Counted from the first letter of the stretch, positions 51,865-64,000 are shown. The stretch is 64,000 nt of DNA from Lycocorax pyrrhopterus obiensis (GCA_014706295.1 JACSVZ010000001.1:83574237-83638236); one strand, 5' to 3'. A program made the numbers and translations. The notes: a model not told the origin generated them from the sequence alone.

Positions 51865-54800
51865 ATCTGACTTGAAGCAGTCTCCTCCCTCTGGCATGTC
51901 CCCCTGCAAGCACTTCCCACCAAGAGATAGATATGTCTGGAAGAAAAGTCCCTAAGAGATACATCCAAATCTTGTTCCTCAGGAGATGACAGTGAATTTT
52001 GCCTCCTGAAATCAGTGCAAATCCAGTTTGCTCTGAAACATGCATCCATTTCCATCCATAAATGCAATTCTATTGGGTTCCTCTGTTGCATCCACAGCCA
52101 GGCCCCAACAAAGTGGATGGAAGAAATATGAAACCAGACAGATAGATCCATGCCTTGCCTTGATTTAGCAACATTTATAGGCTGGTGAGCAGTGTGTTGT
52201 GTGGCCCTCTGGAAAAATCAGTGCTTTGTTTCATTCATCTATTAGGATGGCTTAGGAAAAACATCTATGACTTTTATTTACTTAGCCTTGCAGAAGAGTT
52301 TGATTAATATGGTAGGTACATAGATCTTCCCAAAAGACTTAGCAGTAGGATGGTGATAATTCAAGACTCCAAAAAACCAAAAAGTGAAAAAGCTAAAAGC
52401 TGTATCTGTGTCTAAAACTTAAGCACCACTGAAATCAGTTGGAAGGTTATTGCTGCCTTTGATAGGAACAAGAGTTTACCTTCTAGAGACCTATTTCCTT
52501 TTAAAGAATTTCAGATGGCAAAAAAACAAAACTTATTTTTCCACTGCTGGCTTTAAAGTTTCACAAATGACACTGTTACAAGGACTTATTTCACTATTAG
52601 AAACACTCTTCTGCTTCAACATTAAACATTGTGCAAACTCATTCTGGCTGAAAGGGTGGTCATTTTTTATGTTGGATAGTTCTTATGACAAACAACTAAA
52701 ATATGCATCTGGAGCTCTTGGACTTGTGGGACTTGAATCATTAAAATATTTTTATGGGGAAAAAATTACGAGTACAAGATGGAAAACTACACTTTTGCGC
52801 TGAGGGAAAGTTCATTCAAGTGTACAGGATTCAGGGCACACAAATCCACTATTTAGGCATACATATGCCTCAGATGCACTATTTACATGTACATTTCCCA
52901 CTCATCTGTGAGTGTGCTTGTGTGTGCAATGTTTACATGGCCTCTATTGCACTCGGCCACATTTGCTTTTTTGTTCAGCAGCCCAGTTTGAACTGGAACC
53001 CACTGGTGTTTGAATATGTAAGGATCAAACTCCTTAGACAGATAGAAGAATGATAGAGACTTTTTCACACCAGAAAATGCCATGTCAACACAAAGTTTGA
53101 TTCAGCCATGAGAAAGATTACTGCTGGGCGTCCTGAAGTTTTGGTGCTTCCCTGAATTGAGGAGCAATGTAATGACAATTTTTTAAATTACCTCTGCATC
53201 ATAAACTGAATGAACATGTTAAAAAAGGCCTAGTGACACTCAGCTGCTTCCTTGGCTTTGTCCCCTACGCTTTTACTAGTCCCTTACTAATGGAGTGGAT
53301 GAGTGATCTCACCATACACCAGCCATGCCAATGACTGCTTGCTTGGAATGGAGGGTATCCCAAGGTACATGAAGGATGGGAAATATCTGCTGGAATGGCT
53401 TAGCTGAACTCAAACATCTGCCTGGAGCACAGAAAAAAAGAGAGGTTCCTAAACTACTCAGAGCACAGACTCTGAAGGGAAAGGTTAGCAGTCCCTAACT
53501 GCTCCTCCACCTAAGAGGCTTATGATTTATTTACACGGAGTGTTTTATGATACACGAGGGATGCCTCGTGATCTGGGCTTGGATTTAAAAAAAACCCTGT
53601 AGCTATTAGTATGAAACTCAGTCCTCTCTCTTTTTCCCAGGGCAGTTTTATAATATTCATATTTCTACAGGGTCCAAGAAAGGAAAAATAACTTTGGGCA
53701 GTTTTTCAGTGCATCTTAAAAGGAAAGTCCATGATATATGGGGAAAAAAACTGTAGCCTATCAGTGCCAAAACCATGGTTATTTATACGACCATCTGAAT
53801 AAAAGCAATGTGGATACTGTGATTTTGCCATCTCTCCGATAAGATGCACCTCAGGTTTCTTTTAAGCCTGTCTGGGTAACAATCAACATGCATTTGCTGA
53901 AGCTCTTCTCACAGTGCCTTGGAAGGGATCCACCTTCATCTTAGGGTCAGTTCACACATTTTGGCTAGCAGATAAGAAAGGTGAAGTTGTTTAATATTAG
54001 TGTGTACAGCTCATGGGCAGTCATTCATCAAGCTGTAGTAACACAGACCTCTTGTTACACTCCTGCACTCTGGCTTGGATGCCTGAAATGGCGACCCCAT
54101 GTTCCCTCCCAAACCCCAAAGTTCAATGCCTCAGTGCTGTTCTACAGCATGAAACCATGAACTTAAACATCTGTACAAGGATGCCCAGATGATAAAGCCC
54201 TTAGTAATACCATTATCTAAGCCTGTCCTTCCCTTTTCCTTCTCTTTCCCTAGCATTAGGATGAAGCTACTTGATATATTTCAGTTGACTGGTCTTTTTC
54301 CACTTGCTTGCACTGGCTCTCTGTATCAGCACTTCCAGCACCTCTTTAAGGTGTTTCTGCTGCATTCATTAGGACAATATGTAGAAACTTACTTTCTGTA
54401 CCTTTACCTGTCTTTTCCTCCTCCATGCCTTCTTCCAGGCATCTGTCACCATCCTGTTGTTGCCATACCCTTTCTCAATAGGTATCACAAGCATTTCTCT
54501 AGAAATAGTCTCAGGCTCAGTGTGTGGTTTCAGGGTGTATTCAGATAGTGAGGCTGGAATCAAGAAACAGTCAGAAGGAGCAAGGCATGGAGAAAAGCAG
54601 AGGTGAGGAAAACAGCTACTGACTTTCAACAGTTCTGCCAAAAGGCAGTCTGTGCTGCACCAAGCTGTTTGCCTCTGCGTAAATCACGTCTTAGGGTTTA
54701 AAGCATGCCATGGACCTTGCTCTTTAGAAGTAGGTGGCATAGGAACCCAGGAAACCATCTGTTAAAATGTAATCTCAGTACCTGCTGGTCCCTTTACCCT

Positions 54801-57640
54801 GAAGTGTCTCAGAACAGATGTTGCCTTCAAGCTATAGTTACTCAAAATTTTACCACATGAATGAACATGTGGCTCAGAGAAAGCAGCCACTGAAACACAG
54901 GAGAGTCCCTGTTAGCTGTTGGTTTCATGGAACTCTGTGACTTAGAGTTCAGGTTCCATCTGGTAGGAGTTGGTGGCCTGGGCAAATGCGCATAGATTTA
55001 CACCAAGAGATTAATCATAGGCCTGTTTTACAATGAGTTCTAGTCTTTGGAAGAAGGGGACCAGTCACTTTTAAAGTAATTTTTTTTTTCTTTAATGAGA
55101 CGAAAAAGATATTTTCTTAATTCTTATCTAACATAGGAAAATCTTCAGGGGAGTAAATAAGGCAGTCGGCTTCTGCCAAGTTATCTTAACAAGTAAAAAA
55201 ACCAGATCATTTGTATGCAAATTGAATGTATTAAATGAGAATTTTCTATAGTAGGATTTTTTTTAGAGATGTTAAAGTGATCCAGATAATATGATTTATC
55301 AATTTCCAAGGCATATTCCTGATGAGTGAACTCTGTCAAGTCTAGCTGAAACTCTGACAAGAGATGGAGTTTCCTCTGGTTCCTGTAGATAACTATAGTG
55401 CTTCTTGCATGAGAGTGAATTTTGGTTTTACTTATTTTGTATTATTCACGACCAATGTATATATTCATGCTTATTCCATTTTCCAGTAATACATTATGCA
55501 ATAGAACATCTGGCATTTGGTATTTGTTCTCCCATCCCTTCCCTGCGGGTAAAGGTGAACACACTGCAGCAAGCTCCAGTGGGAGCTGGGACTGAGTATG
55601 TTCAGGTTTTTGGGTCATTTTTATTTTCTTATAAATGTTAATAATCCCATGGATTTGCGTGATTCTGTTTGTGCTTCTTTTTGTTTCGCTCTGTGGGATA
55701 ATACCAGTTTAATGTTTCTGCCTTTTGGACATTTGTGGTGTTCAGGCCTTGTTCAGTCCATGAGAGAAGCGCAGCATCTGCAACCAGCAAACAGGGTTGG
55801 CTGTGGCTGCTGGGGCTCCTCAGACCATGTCCAAGGCCCAGCTCTGCCACAGCTTCCTACAAGGTCATGGGTGAACCACTGTGTAATGGGAAGGGACAGC
55901 ATCCTTCTCCCACACGCTGCTTTATACCCCATAAGCTTTCAGAGGACCACACCACACTTAATTGCCAGTCTTATCTCAGGCATTTGAGTTAGGTTATCCT
56001 CAGAGCAGGACAGCAGCAAGGTGTTTCGATAGCTGAGGTTCACTCTTTTAAGCTTCTTGGGACTCTCTTCCCTTCTCTTGTCAGCAGCTGCATCTTTCAG
56101 TTACCACTCCTGATCTCAGCATTTCTTCCCAGCACTCTTCCCCTCTCTGTGTAGACATTCATTATGAGGTTGTGGCTCTGCTTTAGGGAATTATTCCCAT
56201 GTGAGTTTTGTGTCAGTCTCAGAGACATCCTCTGGCTTTCCCACATGACACACATGTAGCTGACACACTCAAGAGCAAAGCAAGCTCAGTGCAAGCAGAG
56301 CTCACAGATGCAAGGCCACGTCACTTACACTGCCCCTGTGCTTTTATCTCCATGTAGGGGAGATTAGAACCTGTCCCAGGGACAAAGTAATCCAGGAGAA
56401 AGGGTGGAAAGGACAGAATAGCACGTGGCCGCTTCTCAAATAGCTTTGCAGAGTAAACAAAAATGTCTTCTTCCATCTTGATTGTTTCTCAGCGTTGGCC
56501 TTTTTACACCTATGAAAGGAGGTGTGATCTGTCTTGCTGTATCTCTGCCAGGCAGCACCAGCCATCACTGAGAGCTGTTTTTCCGGATATAGCCTGTCAA
56601 AATGGAAGGAATGGGTCAGTGTTGTGCAGGGCAAGAACAACACTATTAACACCTATTTCATATGTGTTCCTGTCTCTTTTTGTTGCAGATGAGGGACTTG
56701 AATTGTTGGGGTTTTCAGCACTACGATTCCTGGGTGTCCTACCTGTGCAGTAGTACTGATGGGATCCATACACACACGTCCTGAGGTGCAGACTTGCCCT
56801 GTAGGATAGTTAGGAAATTCTCCTTGTTGGCACCTCTTCAAAGGCTGCTTCCCAGCCCCAGCTTTGGAAGACGGCTAAAACTGGTTGTGAGAGAGAGCCC
56901 GTGACAGCCTCCTGCTGCTGTCCCAGGTTTGTTTTTAGAAGGCAAACGTTGGTGTCCTGCCAAGCTGGATACCTGGCAGTGGGAACGCAGATGTGAGCGT
57001 GCCTGGGGGGGATGCTTATGCACTACAGGCTGTTTCCTATAGGTGGAGTGAGTTGTTTAATGCTCTGTGGTGGTTCTTCACGTTCGCAGGGTTATTTGGT
57101 AGGTACAGCACCACTCAGGGAAATCTGACAAATTCATTTCAAAACAAGTTTTTGACATATAATAATAAGAAAAAAAATGGTCTCCAGCATTCAGAGAATG
57201 GAAGGAAAATTTCCTGTTGAAGGAAGTTCTGAAGACAGTGGGATTGCTACAGTATTAATTAATAGAAGTTTAAAACAGTGTTTCAGCTGTTTCTAATCAC
57301 TCATCATCTCCCTCCAGTATCCAAGGGACTCAGGATGGGCAGACTCTGTGGTCTCAGCCTTGTTTGTTATTTGGATGGAAAAAAAATCCTAGCTTTTCAG
57401 GCTTTCAGCAGTCTAAGAATCCTCCCTTCTCTTCCTTAAAAGCTTGTCTCAAAACCCACTCACTGGCAAAGCCGTTGCTCCCACCCTCTGTTAGCATCCA
57501 AAATCTCTCACATCACAAGAACATTCTCTACCTGATGCTGAAGAGTCCCTGTTATTGTATGTTGAGGATTAAATGTCTTGTGCTTAGGCCCACGCACATG
57601 TTGTTGAGGGTTTAATTGGGATGTGGGTTCACAGAGCATC

Positions 57641-57680
57641 CGGTAACTGCTGGAGCATCCCGGTAACTGCTGGAGCATAC
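57641..57680. repeat. 20-bp tandem repeat, two copies
   Basis: Two consecutive 20-base units starting CGGTAACTGCTGGAGCAT differ at one base. The last few bases of a further partial copy (GAGCATC) precede them. Confidence 0.9.
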
Positions 57681-58096
57681 TCCATGGTAGCTGTGGTCTG
57701 ATCCAGGGAGCTTGTTCCCTGGCGCCTGGGGATGAAGCATGCAAAGGGCTGTTTCCACAAAATAGCTGAGGTTTTGTAAGCTCACAGCTAGTGAACCTTC
57801 CAGTCAGATGTTGCTGTAACCGTGTCCTGTTACTGTGCTCCCCAGGATAAATCTCAAATATTCAAGTAGGACTTTTTTCCGACAAACAAAATAATAGGTA
57901 AAACTACCCGAAGGCATCTAATGTTCTGGAATTAGCCTTAAAAATGAATAGTTTATAAACAAGACTGTGTTTTGAAACTAAGTTTTGACACAGAGAAATT
58001 ACTCCTAAGTAATTGTTCTGGGTCTGGACATAAAATACCAGATCTGGCTTGGTTATTCCAGACCATTGAATGTCTACACAAGCACCCTTCCCATAC

Positions 58097-58161
58097 GGAA
58101 TCATACAATGGTTTTGGGCTGGGCTGTTAAAGATCATCTAGCTCCAACCTCCCTGCTGTGG
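58097..58161 (-). mobile_element. CR1 LINE 3' end, outer piece left of LTR insertion
   Basis: The sequence GGAATCATACAATGG through GCTCCAACCTCCCTGC is the minus-strand CR1 3' tail. It breaks off where the LTR begins. The rest of the same CR1 resumes at 59150 with CATGGGCAGGGACACC, so the two pieces are one older element split by a later insertion. Confidence 0.85.
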
Positions 58162-59149
58162 TGTTAAGATCCAGCTAGTGAGAGATGCCTCTGCCTGAAT
58201 TAAGGTGCAAACAAGACCAAATGTGGAAGTCAAGAATACAATTTTATTTAACAACAGATGTGAGGTAGAGAGAGAGAAAGAAATAGAAGAGAGAGAAGAA
58301 AGAGAGAGACAGAGGGAGAGGGAGAGGGATCAAGCAGCAGATAGTCTCAACCCGTGGATCCAGCAGCATCCTGTCCTGTTCATTCTTCTTCACCCTGAAT
58401 TTCTTAGTGAAGGGGGTCCCAAGGTCATTCAAAGCTTTTTGCTATTTATACACCTTAGCAAACAAAGGAATTAATGCTCACTGGTTACACAGCTCTCTTA
58501 TTCTATTGGTTAAATTATTTCCTCACTTCTAATGCTAATTAGTCCACATGCTCTGTCTTTCTCCTCTTTTTAGTTTAGTGGGTTTCTTGGGTTGCTGCTC
58601 TGTGAGTTGGGGGTCACAATTTCCCCCTGCCAGAATTACCTTTTACCCCATCCAAGCTGATTTCAGCTGAGTTGGCTTTCCTTGTGGCCCATAAATTCTG
58701 CATTCTTTGTGTCCATTATCAATGATACATTCTTCTCCCCCAGCTTTGCTAACCTTCCCCTAGGTCTGAGATAACACCCAAGACAACAGTACCACCTTTA
58801 TCTTACATCAAGTTCCTGCTGTGGTGGCTTAACTTACAGTCCAAGTTCCAGGTGTATTCAGGGGGCTTTGGTGGTTGTTGGTGGTCACAGATGCCATCTG
58901 TCCCATAGCTTGGGGTGATCTTTGTTTGACCAGTGATAGCTATACAAGCAGTTACTTCTTCATACAGATTGCCACACTGAGAATTTTTGTCTGGATGTGT
59001 TACCCAGGATGGGCTAACCAGATATCACCTGTGCTAGGTCTGGAGTTAGTGCCAACCTGTCGCTCCCTTCTGTGCTTATCTCATGGCAAAGTCCTTCTGT
59101 GGCCTTAACAGTGTTTGAAACAGGCAACTGTGCTCTGTAAGTCTTTACA
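58162..59149 (-). mobile_element. Solo LTR of an endogenous retrovirus-like element, inserted in CR1
   Basis: The insertion is 988 bases long, starts TGTTAAGA and ends TCTTTACA on the plus strand, and so has the TG...CA ends and short inverted termini of an LTR. On the minus strand a TATAAATA box at 58450-58443 and an AATAAA signal at 58248-58243 give an ordered U3 (about 59149-58419), R (about 58418-58225) and U5 (about 58225-58162). The flanking 5-base sites are TGTGG (58157-58161) and CATGG (59150-59154), compatible with a decayed 5-bp target duplication. No gag, pol or env remains, so this is a solo LTR left by recombination. The family is not identified. Confidence 0.8.
58266..58329 (+). 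repeat. GA-rich low-complexity tract inside the LTR
   Basis: Purine run made of GAGA, GAAAGA and GGGAGA units. It lies in the R region of the solo LTR, downstream of its TATA box on the minus strand, where it reads as a CT-rich run. Confidence 0.85.
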
Positions 59150-59398
59150 CATGGGCAGGGACACCTTCACTTAACCAGGTTGCTCAAAATCCCATCCAGC
59201 CTGGCCTTGAACATGTCCAGGGGTGGGGCATCCACAACTTCTCTGGGCAACCTGTGCCAGTGCCTCACCACCCTCACAGTAAAGGATTTCTTCCCAATAT
59301 CTAATCTAAACCTGCCCTCGTTCAGCTTAAAACCATTCCTGCTTGTCTTATCACTATGTGCCCTTGTAGAAAGTTTCTCTAAAGCTTTCTTGGGGTGT
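59150..59398 (-). mobile_element. CR1 LINE 3' region, inner piece right of LTR insertion
   Basis: This continues the CR1 interrupted at 58161: ATGGGCAGGGACACCTTCA, GGCATCCACAACTTCTCTGG and the CCCTCACAGTAAAGGATTTC segment follow in the expected order on the minus strand. Similarity ends at about 59398, after the ORF2-end stretch. Confidence 0.88.
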
Positions 59399-60690
59399 CT
59401 TTTCTGAGGTGTGGTTCATGGCAAGCTAAACAAAGGTTCATGGGCAGGTAAAGGCCAATGTTTATTGTCATGAGAAAAGAGCAGCTGAAAGGGCTATTAA
59501 ACCAAATCATAATAAACTATTAGATTTTTTATTAGTCTTGCCTGCTGTTTTCTGTATGCAGGTTTTGCTGATGATCCTCAAGCTGAGCCAAAATATGTAT
59601 CGTGAATTATTCTGACCTTGCTCAGAACAGCTTTGTATGTTAGCATGCGTGCCTGTTAAAAACGCTCTCCCATAACCCCTATTTGAACATTGCCATATGC
59701 ATTTGTCACATTGTAAAAATATGTAACGTCATTCACCTCGGGGGATTAAAGGCAGCACTGTTTAATGACAGGGACTGAACGTGCTGCCCTTGATCACAGT
59801 GGGCCATGCCCTAAGCAAACTGTTAAATGGATTTTATACCACCAACAATGACCCTAGATTAATCAAAAAAGAAAAAAGAAGGAAAGCTACAACATAACAA
59901 GCTTCCACACAAATGAAACTCTAAGCCCTGTCTGCAGCAGGGATGTACCTTCTGTAGGATGTGGGACAGTCCCTACATCAGTCCCTTTGCTGCCACCATG
60001 CTTGGTGCTATATATCAGTTTAGAGTCACCTCTTGTTACTGCATGCTCCTTCCCCAACTTCTTCAGTGCCACAAGGATTATTTCTATTTGTATCTACTGC
60101 ACTTGCAATCAGAAGACCTATGGCACTCAGCATTGTAACAGTTTGGCAGAAAAAAGGGTTATACCTGAGAACTTATTGAAAGATGGCTTTGCTCTTAGGG
60201 CACTATGATGCACAGGTGAAACTCCTCTGTTTTGACACACACTTCCCCTGTGATCCTAAAAAAGACCCTGTTCAGTTATGGTGCAGGTCCTCTTCTGAAA
60301 AATGGGAAACATTTTGACACCATAGTTACAGAGCGCTCCCCTGAAGGAACACACAGTTTATGCAAACAGGGCCATTTCATGCCTCGAGTTTTTCAGTTAC
60401 AAACCCTGGAACAAGATACTGTGAGAAATAGAGCCAAGTTCAATGTATATTTGATGTGTCACTGCTGTTTTGTTTGGCAGCTGCTCTGGTGATCAATATA
60501 CTCCCTCTTAAGAGTCATTAGGGTAATGCATGACTCTGCAGTCCTCCCTGCACATCATGTGCTGCATAGCTTATTAGCAATCACACAAGTTCCTTACCCT
60601 TGCCTCTCCAGAATTAAAGCTGAAATCCATTTTCTCCTGATAAAGGTCAGGGAACCAGTTTATATGCAGACTTTGGTATTATAGTCTTAA
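59399..60690. other. Non-coding spacer with motif-rich stretch
   Basis: No gene. Around 59690-59830 there is a CRE-like TAACGTCA (59724-59731), a GGATTA homeobox core and a low density of simple sequence, which could mark a conserved element. Confidence 0.35.
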
Positions 60691-60753
60691 TGGGATTTGA
60701 ACAGGCTGGACCAGATGATCCTTGAGGTCCCTGCCAACCTGGCATTTCATGGT
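60691..60753 (+). mobile_element. Short CR1 3' terminal relic
   Basis: About 60 bases resemble the plus-strand CR1 tail (GGACCAGATGATCCTTGAGG and CCAACCTGGCATTTCATGG). It is diverged and truncated at both sides. Confidence 0.65.
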
Positions 60754-63189
60754 TAAAACAAAGCTTAAATGTATTTGTTTGGAGGGAAACTTACTGATAT
60801 ACTGATAATTTTTTTTCTTAGTTATGCCATTAAGTGTAAAACCTGGGTAGTTAATCTCTGCATTGCAGACTGGACTGTGAGAGGAGCACATATGATGGTC
60901 CCTGACTACTGAAATTTGACCAATTGTTGTAATTGGTGGAAAAAAACGTGTTCAGAAAGAGAAATAAAGTTAACAGGACTAATGAGGACTTACCTCCTCC
61001 ATCCATGCTTCTCTCTGCAGCACCTCAAATGGAGCCTACTAGAGTTTTCTTTCCAGGGCTCTTGTTTCTCAGCTAAGGTAATGGCATTGTCTTGATCCAC
61101 AATAGGATATCAAGGTCAAACTGAATGTCACAAACCAAGTAGGATATCAGAGCACCACTGTCCACATTAATTTTGTGAATTCTGTGACTCAGGAGATTAT
61201 TAGGTCCTCAATAGCCCGGCTCCAGCTCCAGTTCCTCCAGTTTGTTGGCCAGCTTTTCCCACACCTGCCACTACTTTTTCTGCCAAGCTTTTCCAGCTTG
61301 CAGCTGGGCAGATGGTCAGGAGAGGCATCTCATCTCCCTTTCTTCGATTTTATGCCTCCTTCATATACTTCACTCTTTTGTGACTACTTGACTTGAAACT
61401 ACTTGTTTCGGCATTCAATAGAGCTGTGAAATCCTGTGGGCTCCTATAAGATTTCTTTCCTTTCCTCCCTTCCTCCTGATTGCATGATACAACCACTTTC
61501 TGCAATCTTCCATAAGTTAGGAAGGTTGTAAAGGACAAGGGTGATTTCTGACTTGGTTCTTTATAGGTCGTTCCCATAATACACAGAGCACCCACGGGCT
61601 CGGGCTGGGTGTCACATCTGGCAGGGCATGGTTGGGCAATCTTCTCTGCCACAGTGCAAAACATCGTAGTGGCTGTTCTACCTTAGCAAAATGAGCAAGA
61701 AAAAAAAATAAGACTTTTAGAGTTGCTTCTTGTGCTGTAAAAATAAGATTTTCACATGTAGTTTGACTGTATTGTGTTGTGAACTTACAAGTTCTCATGG
61801 AGAAGATCAGCTCCAAAAACTGGGGCAAGACATCCTTAAGCAAGTCCTAAATGCTGCAGTGAGTGCTGAAATCAGCGGGAGACACTTGGGCATTGGAGAT
61901 CCCACTGCAATTTTTGCAGAACATCATAAGGAGACGTGCATCCAATCTGCCTAATGGAAGCAACCGAGTGGTACCCTGAATAGTATCCAGATAAGAAGTA
62001 ATCTTTTAAAAGTCAGAACCTCAGAACCCCCATGGTCTGTATGGTCAATGGAAAGAGGGAAGTGCCTTTGGAAACTTTCAATGCCTTTGGAAATGGGCAC
62101 CCAGCCTGTAATGACAAGAACTGTTACAGTCAGTTTTGGAAATTTAGAATGTGAATTAGTTGCCTAAATTACCTAGACTTAACCCCATGCAGACTCTCAA
62201 TGATCATGAGACCAAGGGCCAATTCTGCCCCAGATAAGTGTAATTTACAGTTCTTCTTCCCACCTGCATTATCAGTTGCAGGCTCTGCTGCAGTGCACAT
62301 GTAGTGTGCTGTTAATATTTGATGCTTGACACCCATAAGATGACTGCAGATCAACAGCAGGTGACTTTCTTGTCTCATCAATGAAGTCTTACTATCATTC
62401 ATGAGGATTATACATACAAGATATTTTTTACAATCTATTATTTATTATTATCTCATATCCTAAACCTGCATCTAGCCATGTAGAAAAAGTTTAGTGAAGT
62501 AACTAAAATTTCTTCTCAGTATGAAAATAAAAGAGGCTGTTTTTAAGTGGAACATCGAAACAGTGATGGGTTCAAGTGATTATCAGAATTAATGAACAGA
62601 TATCTGGGTTTCTGATACTCTGTCATATCACCATGTAAAATGTCACCAGGGTGTCTCACCCTGAATGCGTCAGTTTCTCTTGGAAAAAAAAGTCTGTATT
62701 TCCCATGCTATTGTGAATCTTAATTGACTAACATTTTCAAAGCACTTTGTGTTGTTCAGATGAAAGACTTTTCTAGATGCAAAGTATTATTACATGGTAA
62801 GTTCATGACTGGAGCAAATTTTTAAAACAAACCATATGAAAAGCAGAATTAAGAGTGGAAATGCTGATCCAGCCATTAATTGCTTCACATCAGAGAGTGG
62901 GCAGAGCGTCTCCTTTTATGTTGTTTATTTCAAACAAACAACTCTGGGAGTCTCCTGTGGAAATGAAATGCAAAAACCAAAGCTGTTTCATGGGTATTTT
63001 TGGTTTATCTCCACATGAATCTTAAATTCATCATGTGGAGAGAATGTGGAACACATTTTTTTCCCCCGTATACACTGACTTTCCCACAATGAATAATATC
63101 CATTTTCTTGCACAGTTTGTCTTCTTGCTCACCCTCGGGTAACAAAATAACCCAGAAAGCAGGAACACCCTGTCCCTGAACCCTGTTGA

Positions 63190-63221
63190 AAACTAACTAA
63201 CTAACTAAATAAATAAATAAA
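63190..63221. repeat. Compound (AACT)n(AAAT)n microsatellite
   Basis: ACTA units pass into AAAT units over about 32 bases. Confidence 0.93.
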
Positions 63222-63230
63222 AGGAAAAGA

Positions 63231-63274
63231 GGGATGATTTGGAGGGTTCCCAGGGATGACTCGGAGGGTTCCCA
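63231..63274. repeat. 22-bp tandem duplication
   Basis: Two adjacent 22-base units beginning GGGATGA and ending GGTTCCCA differ at two positions. They lie directly after a CTAA/AAAT microsatellite. Confidence 0.88.
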
Positions 63275-64000
63275 GAAAAACCTGCTCTATTTAACATCAC
63301 ATACACAGTGACCACCGACACATGAACCCCGGAGCTCCTAATTCCTGAGCCATTGCTCAGCAATGAGTAATAAACCCTTGCTCAGTGACTCACACAGGCT
63401 CTGATATACAGCCAAGTGCCAATAAGCATCCAGGTTTTAGAGAATGTGAGTGGGAAGTGGAAGATCTCTTGTATCTGCCTGTACTGGAACGGGGGAGAAG
63501 CCTGGCAGGCTGCAAGGGTATGTCTGTGCTTTAGTTATGGCTGTTGGTACACAGACTGTCATACCAGAGGCTCCAGCACATTCAGTACTCCAAAGGAATT
63601 TTGCTTCTGTATTTCGTCTTCTCTTCCGCCCTCCTTCCTGCACACACGTAGAGCTTCTTTTTCAGATTTAATCCTTCAGTTATCAAGATGTCACTGTTAC
63701 AGATACAGCACCTAACCAGGAGTTAGCTGATGGTAGAGACCCTTCTCTGGCTGCAAGAAAAGCTCAGCTTTTCCCAGGGAATACTGATGTAAATACACAG
63801 TAACAGAGGCAGCCAGCTTCAGTGAGAGGAAAATTGTTGCTGTAACTCAGTTTATAAACTGTAGTGAACAAGGCACACAAACTGGGCTCATCACAGGTGG
63901 ACTCTAAGGGTTAATCCTAATTTGTTTTGCCTGTTTAAATATTAGACAGCATCTTGAAGACACACCTCCATTCTTTCAGATGAGAGGAGTCAGGCACTTC

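Larger units (their letters stand above)
45692..58096. other. Non-coding region
   Basis: No recognisable gene. The longest frame (196 codons, 49226-49816, plus) has no known domain, and its length is within what chance allows in a window this size. The 54-bp and 20-bp tandem repeats and the AATT run are listed separately. Confidence 0.5.
60754..64000. other. Non-coding region to window end
   Basis: No recognisable exon or dispersed repeat. It contains the compound microsatellite and 22-bp duplication near 63.2 kb. Confidence 0.5.

Noticed and set aside
52850..52880. Near-palindrome AGGCATACATATGCCT
   Set aside because: Short and imperfect at its centre; no context to suggest function.
1..64000. 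tRNA genes, CRISPR arrays, bacterial-type operons, or a novel multi-gene system
   Set aside because: I saw no B-box-like tRNA sequence with matching arms, no spaced direct repeats, and no clustered coding frames. The window reads as ordinary bird intergenic DNA around one gene.

Overview
The window looks like nuclear DNA of a bird. It is AT-leaning, gene-poor vertebrate sequence with no operons and no dense coding. Its dispersed repeats are almost all 5'-truncated CR1 LINEs ending in the avian octamer (ATTCTATG or ATTCTGTG), plus one retroviral-type solo LTR. The only protein gene I can support encodes a protein recognisable as serine protease 23 (PRSS23). A songbird or other neoavian is plausible, but nothing here fixes the species.

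Layout. 1-13.5 kb: non-coding, with no recognisable exon; a palindromic TCF/LEF-type site lies at 5.6 kb. 13.6-19.1 kb: four CR1 fragments (one old reverse-transcriptase fragment, two adjacent minus-strand copies, one plus-strand 3' end). 19.1-21.8 kb: intergenic DNA and the probable PRSS23 3' UTR. 21,794-22,912 (minus strand): the complete PRSS23 coding sequence in a single exon. 22.9-about 27.5 kb: the 5' intron of PRSS23, containing a CTCF-type motif. About 27.45-28.25 kb: a strong CpG island, the likely PRSS23 promoter and 5' UTR exon, possibly firing in both directions. 28.3-64 kb: non-coding DNA with further CR1 fragments (29.8, 36.5, 36.9, 45.1, 58.1/59.2 and 60.7 kb), microsatellites, small tandem duplications and a 988-bp solo LTR inserted inside a CR1.

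How it fits together. Transcription of PRSS23 would start in the CpG island and run toward lower coordinates. A non-coding first exon would be spliced to the coding exon at 22,925, and the transcript would end in a 3' UTR below 21,794. In human the neighbours of PRSS23 are FZD4 and ME3; neither is seen here, so this is a gene plus its surrounding intergenic DNA. I found no convincing undescribed system. The observations most worth checking are the LTR-in-CR1 nest with intact-looking promoter and polyadenylation signals, the two-directional CpG island with facing G/C tracts, the in-frame 54-bp duplication, and a few motif-rich non-coding stretches that may be conserved elements. All calls come from reading the sequence; no alignment or database search was run.
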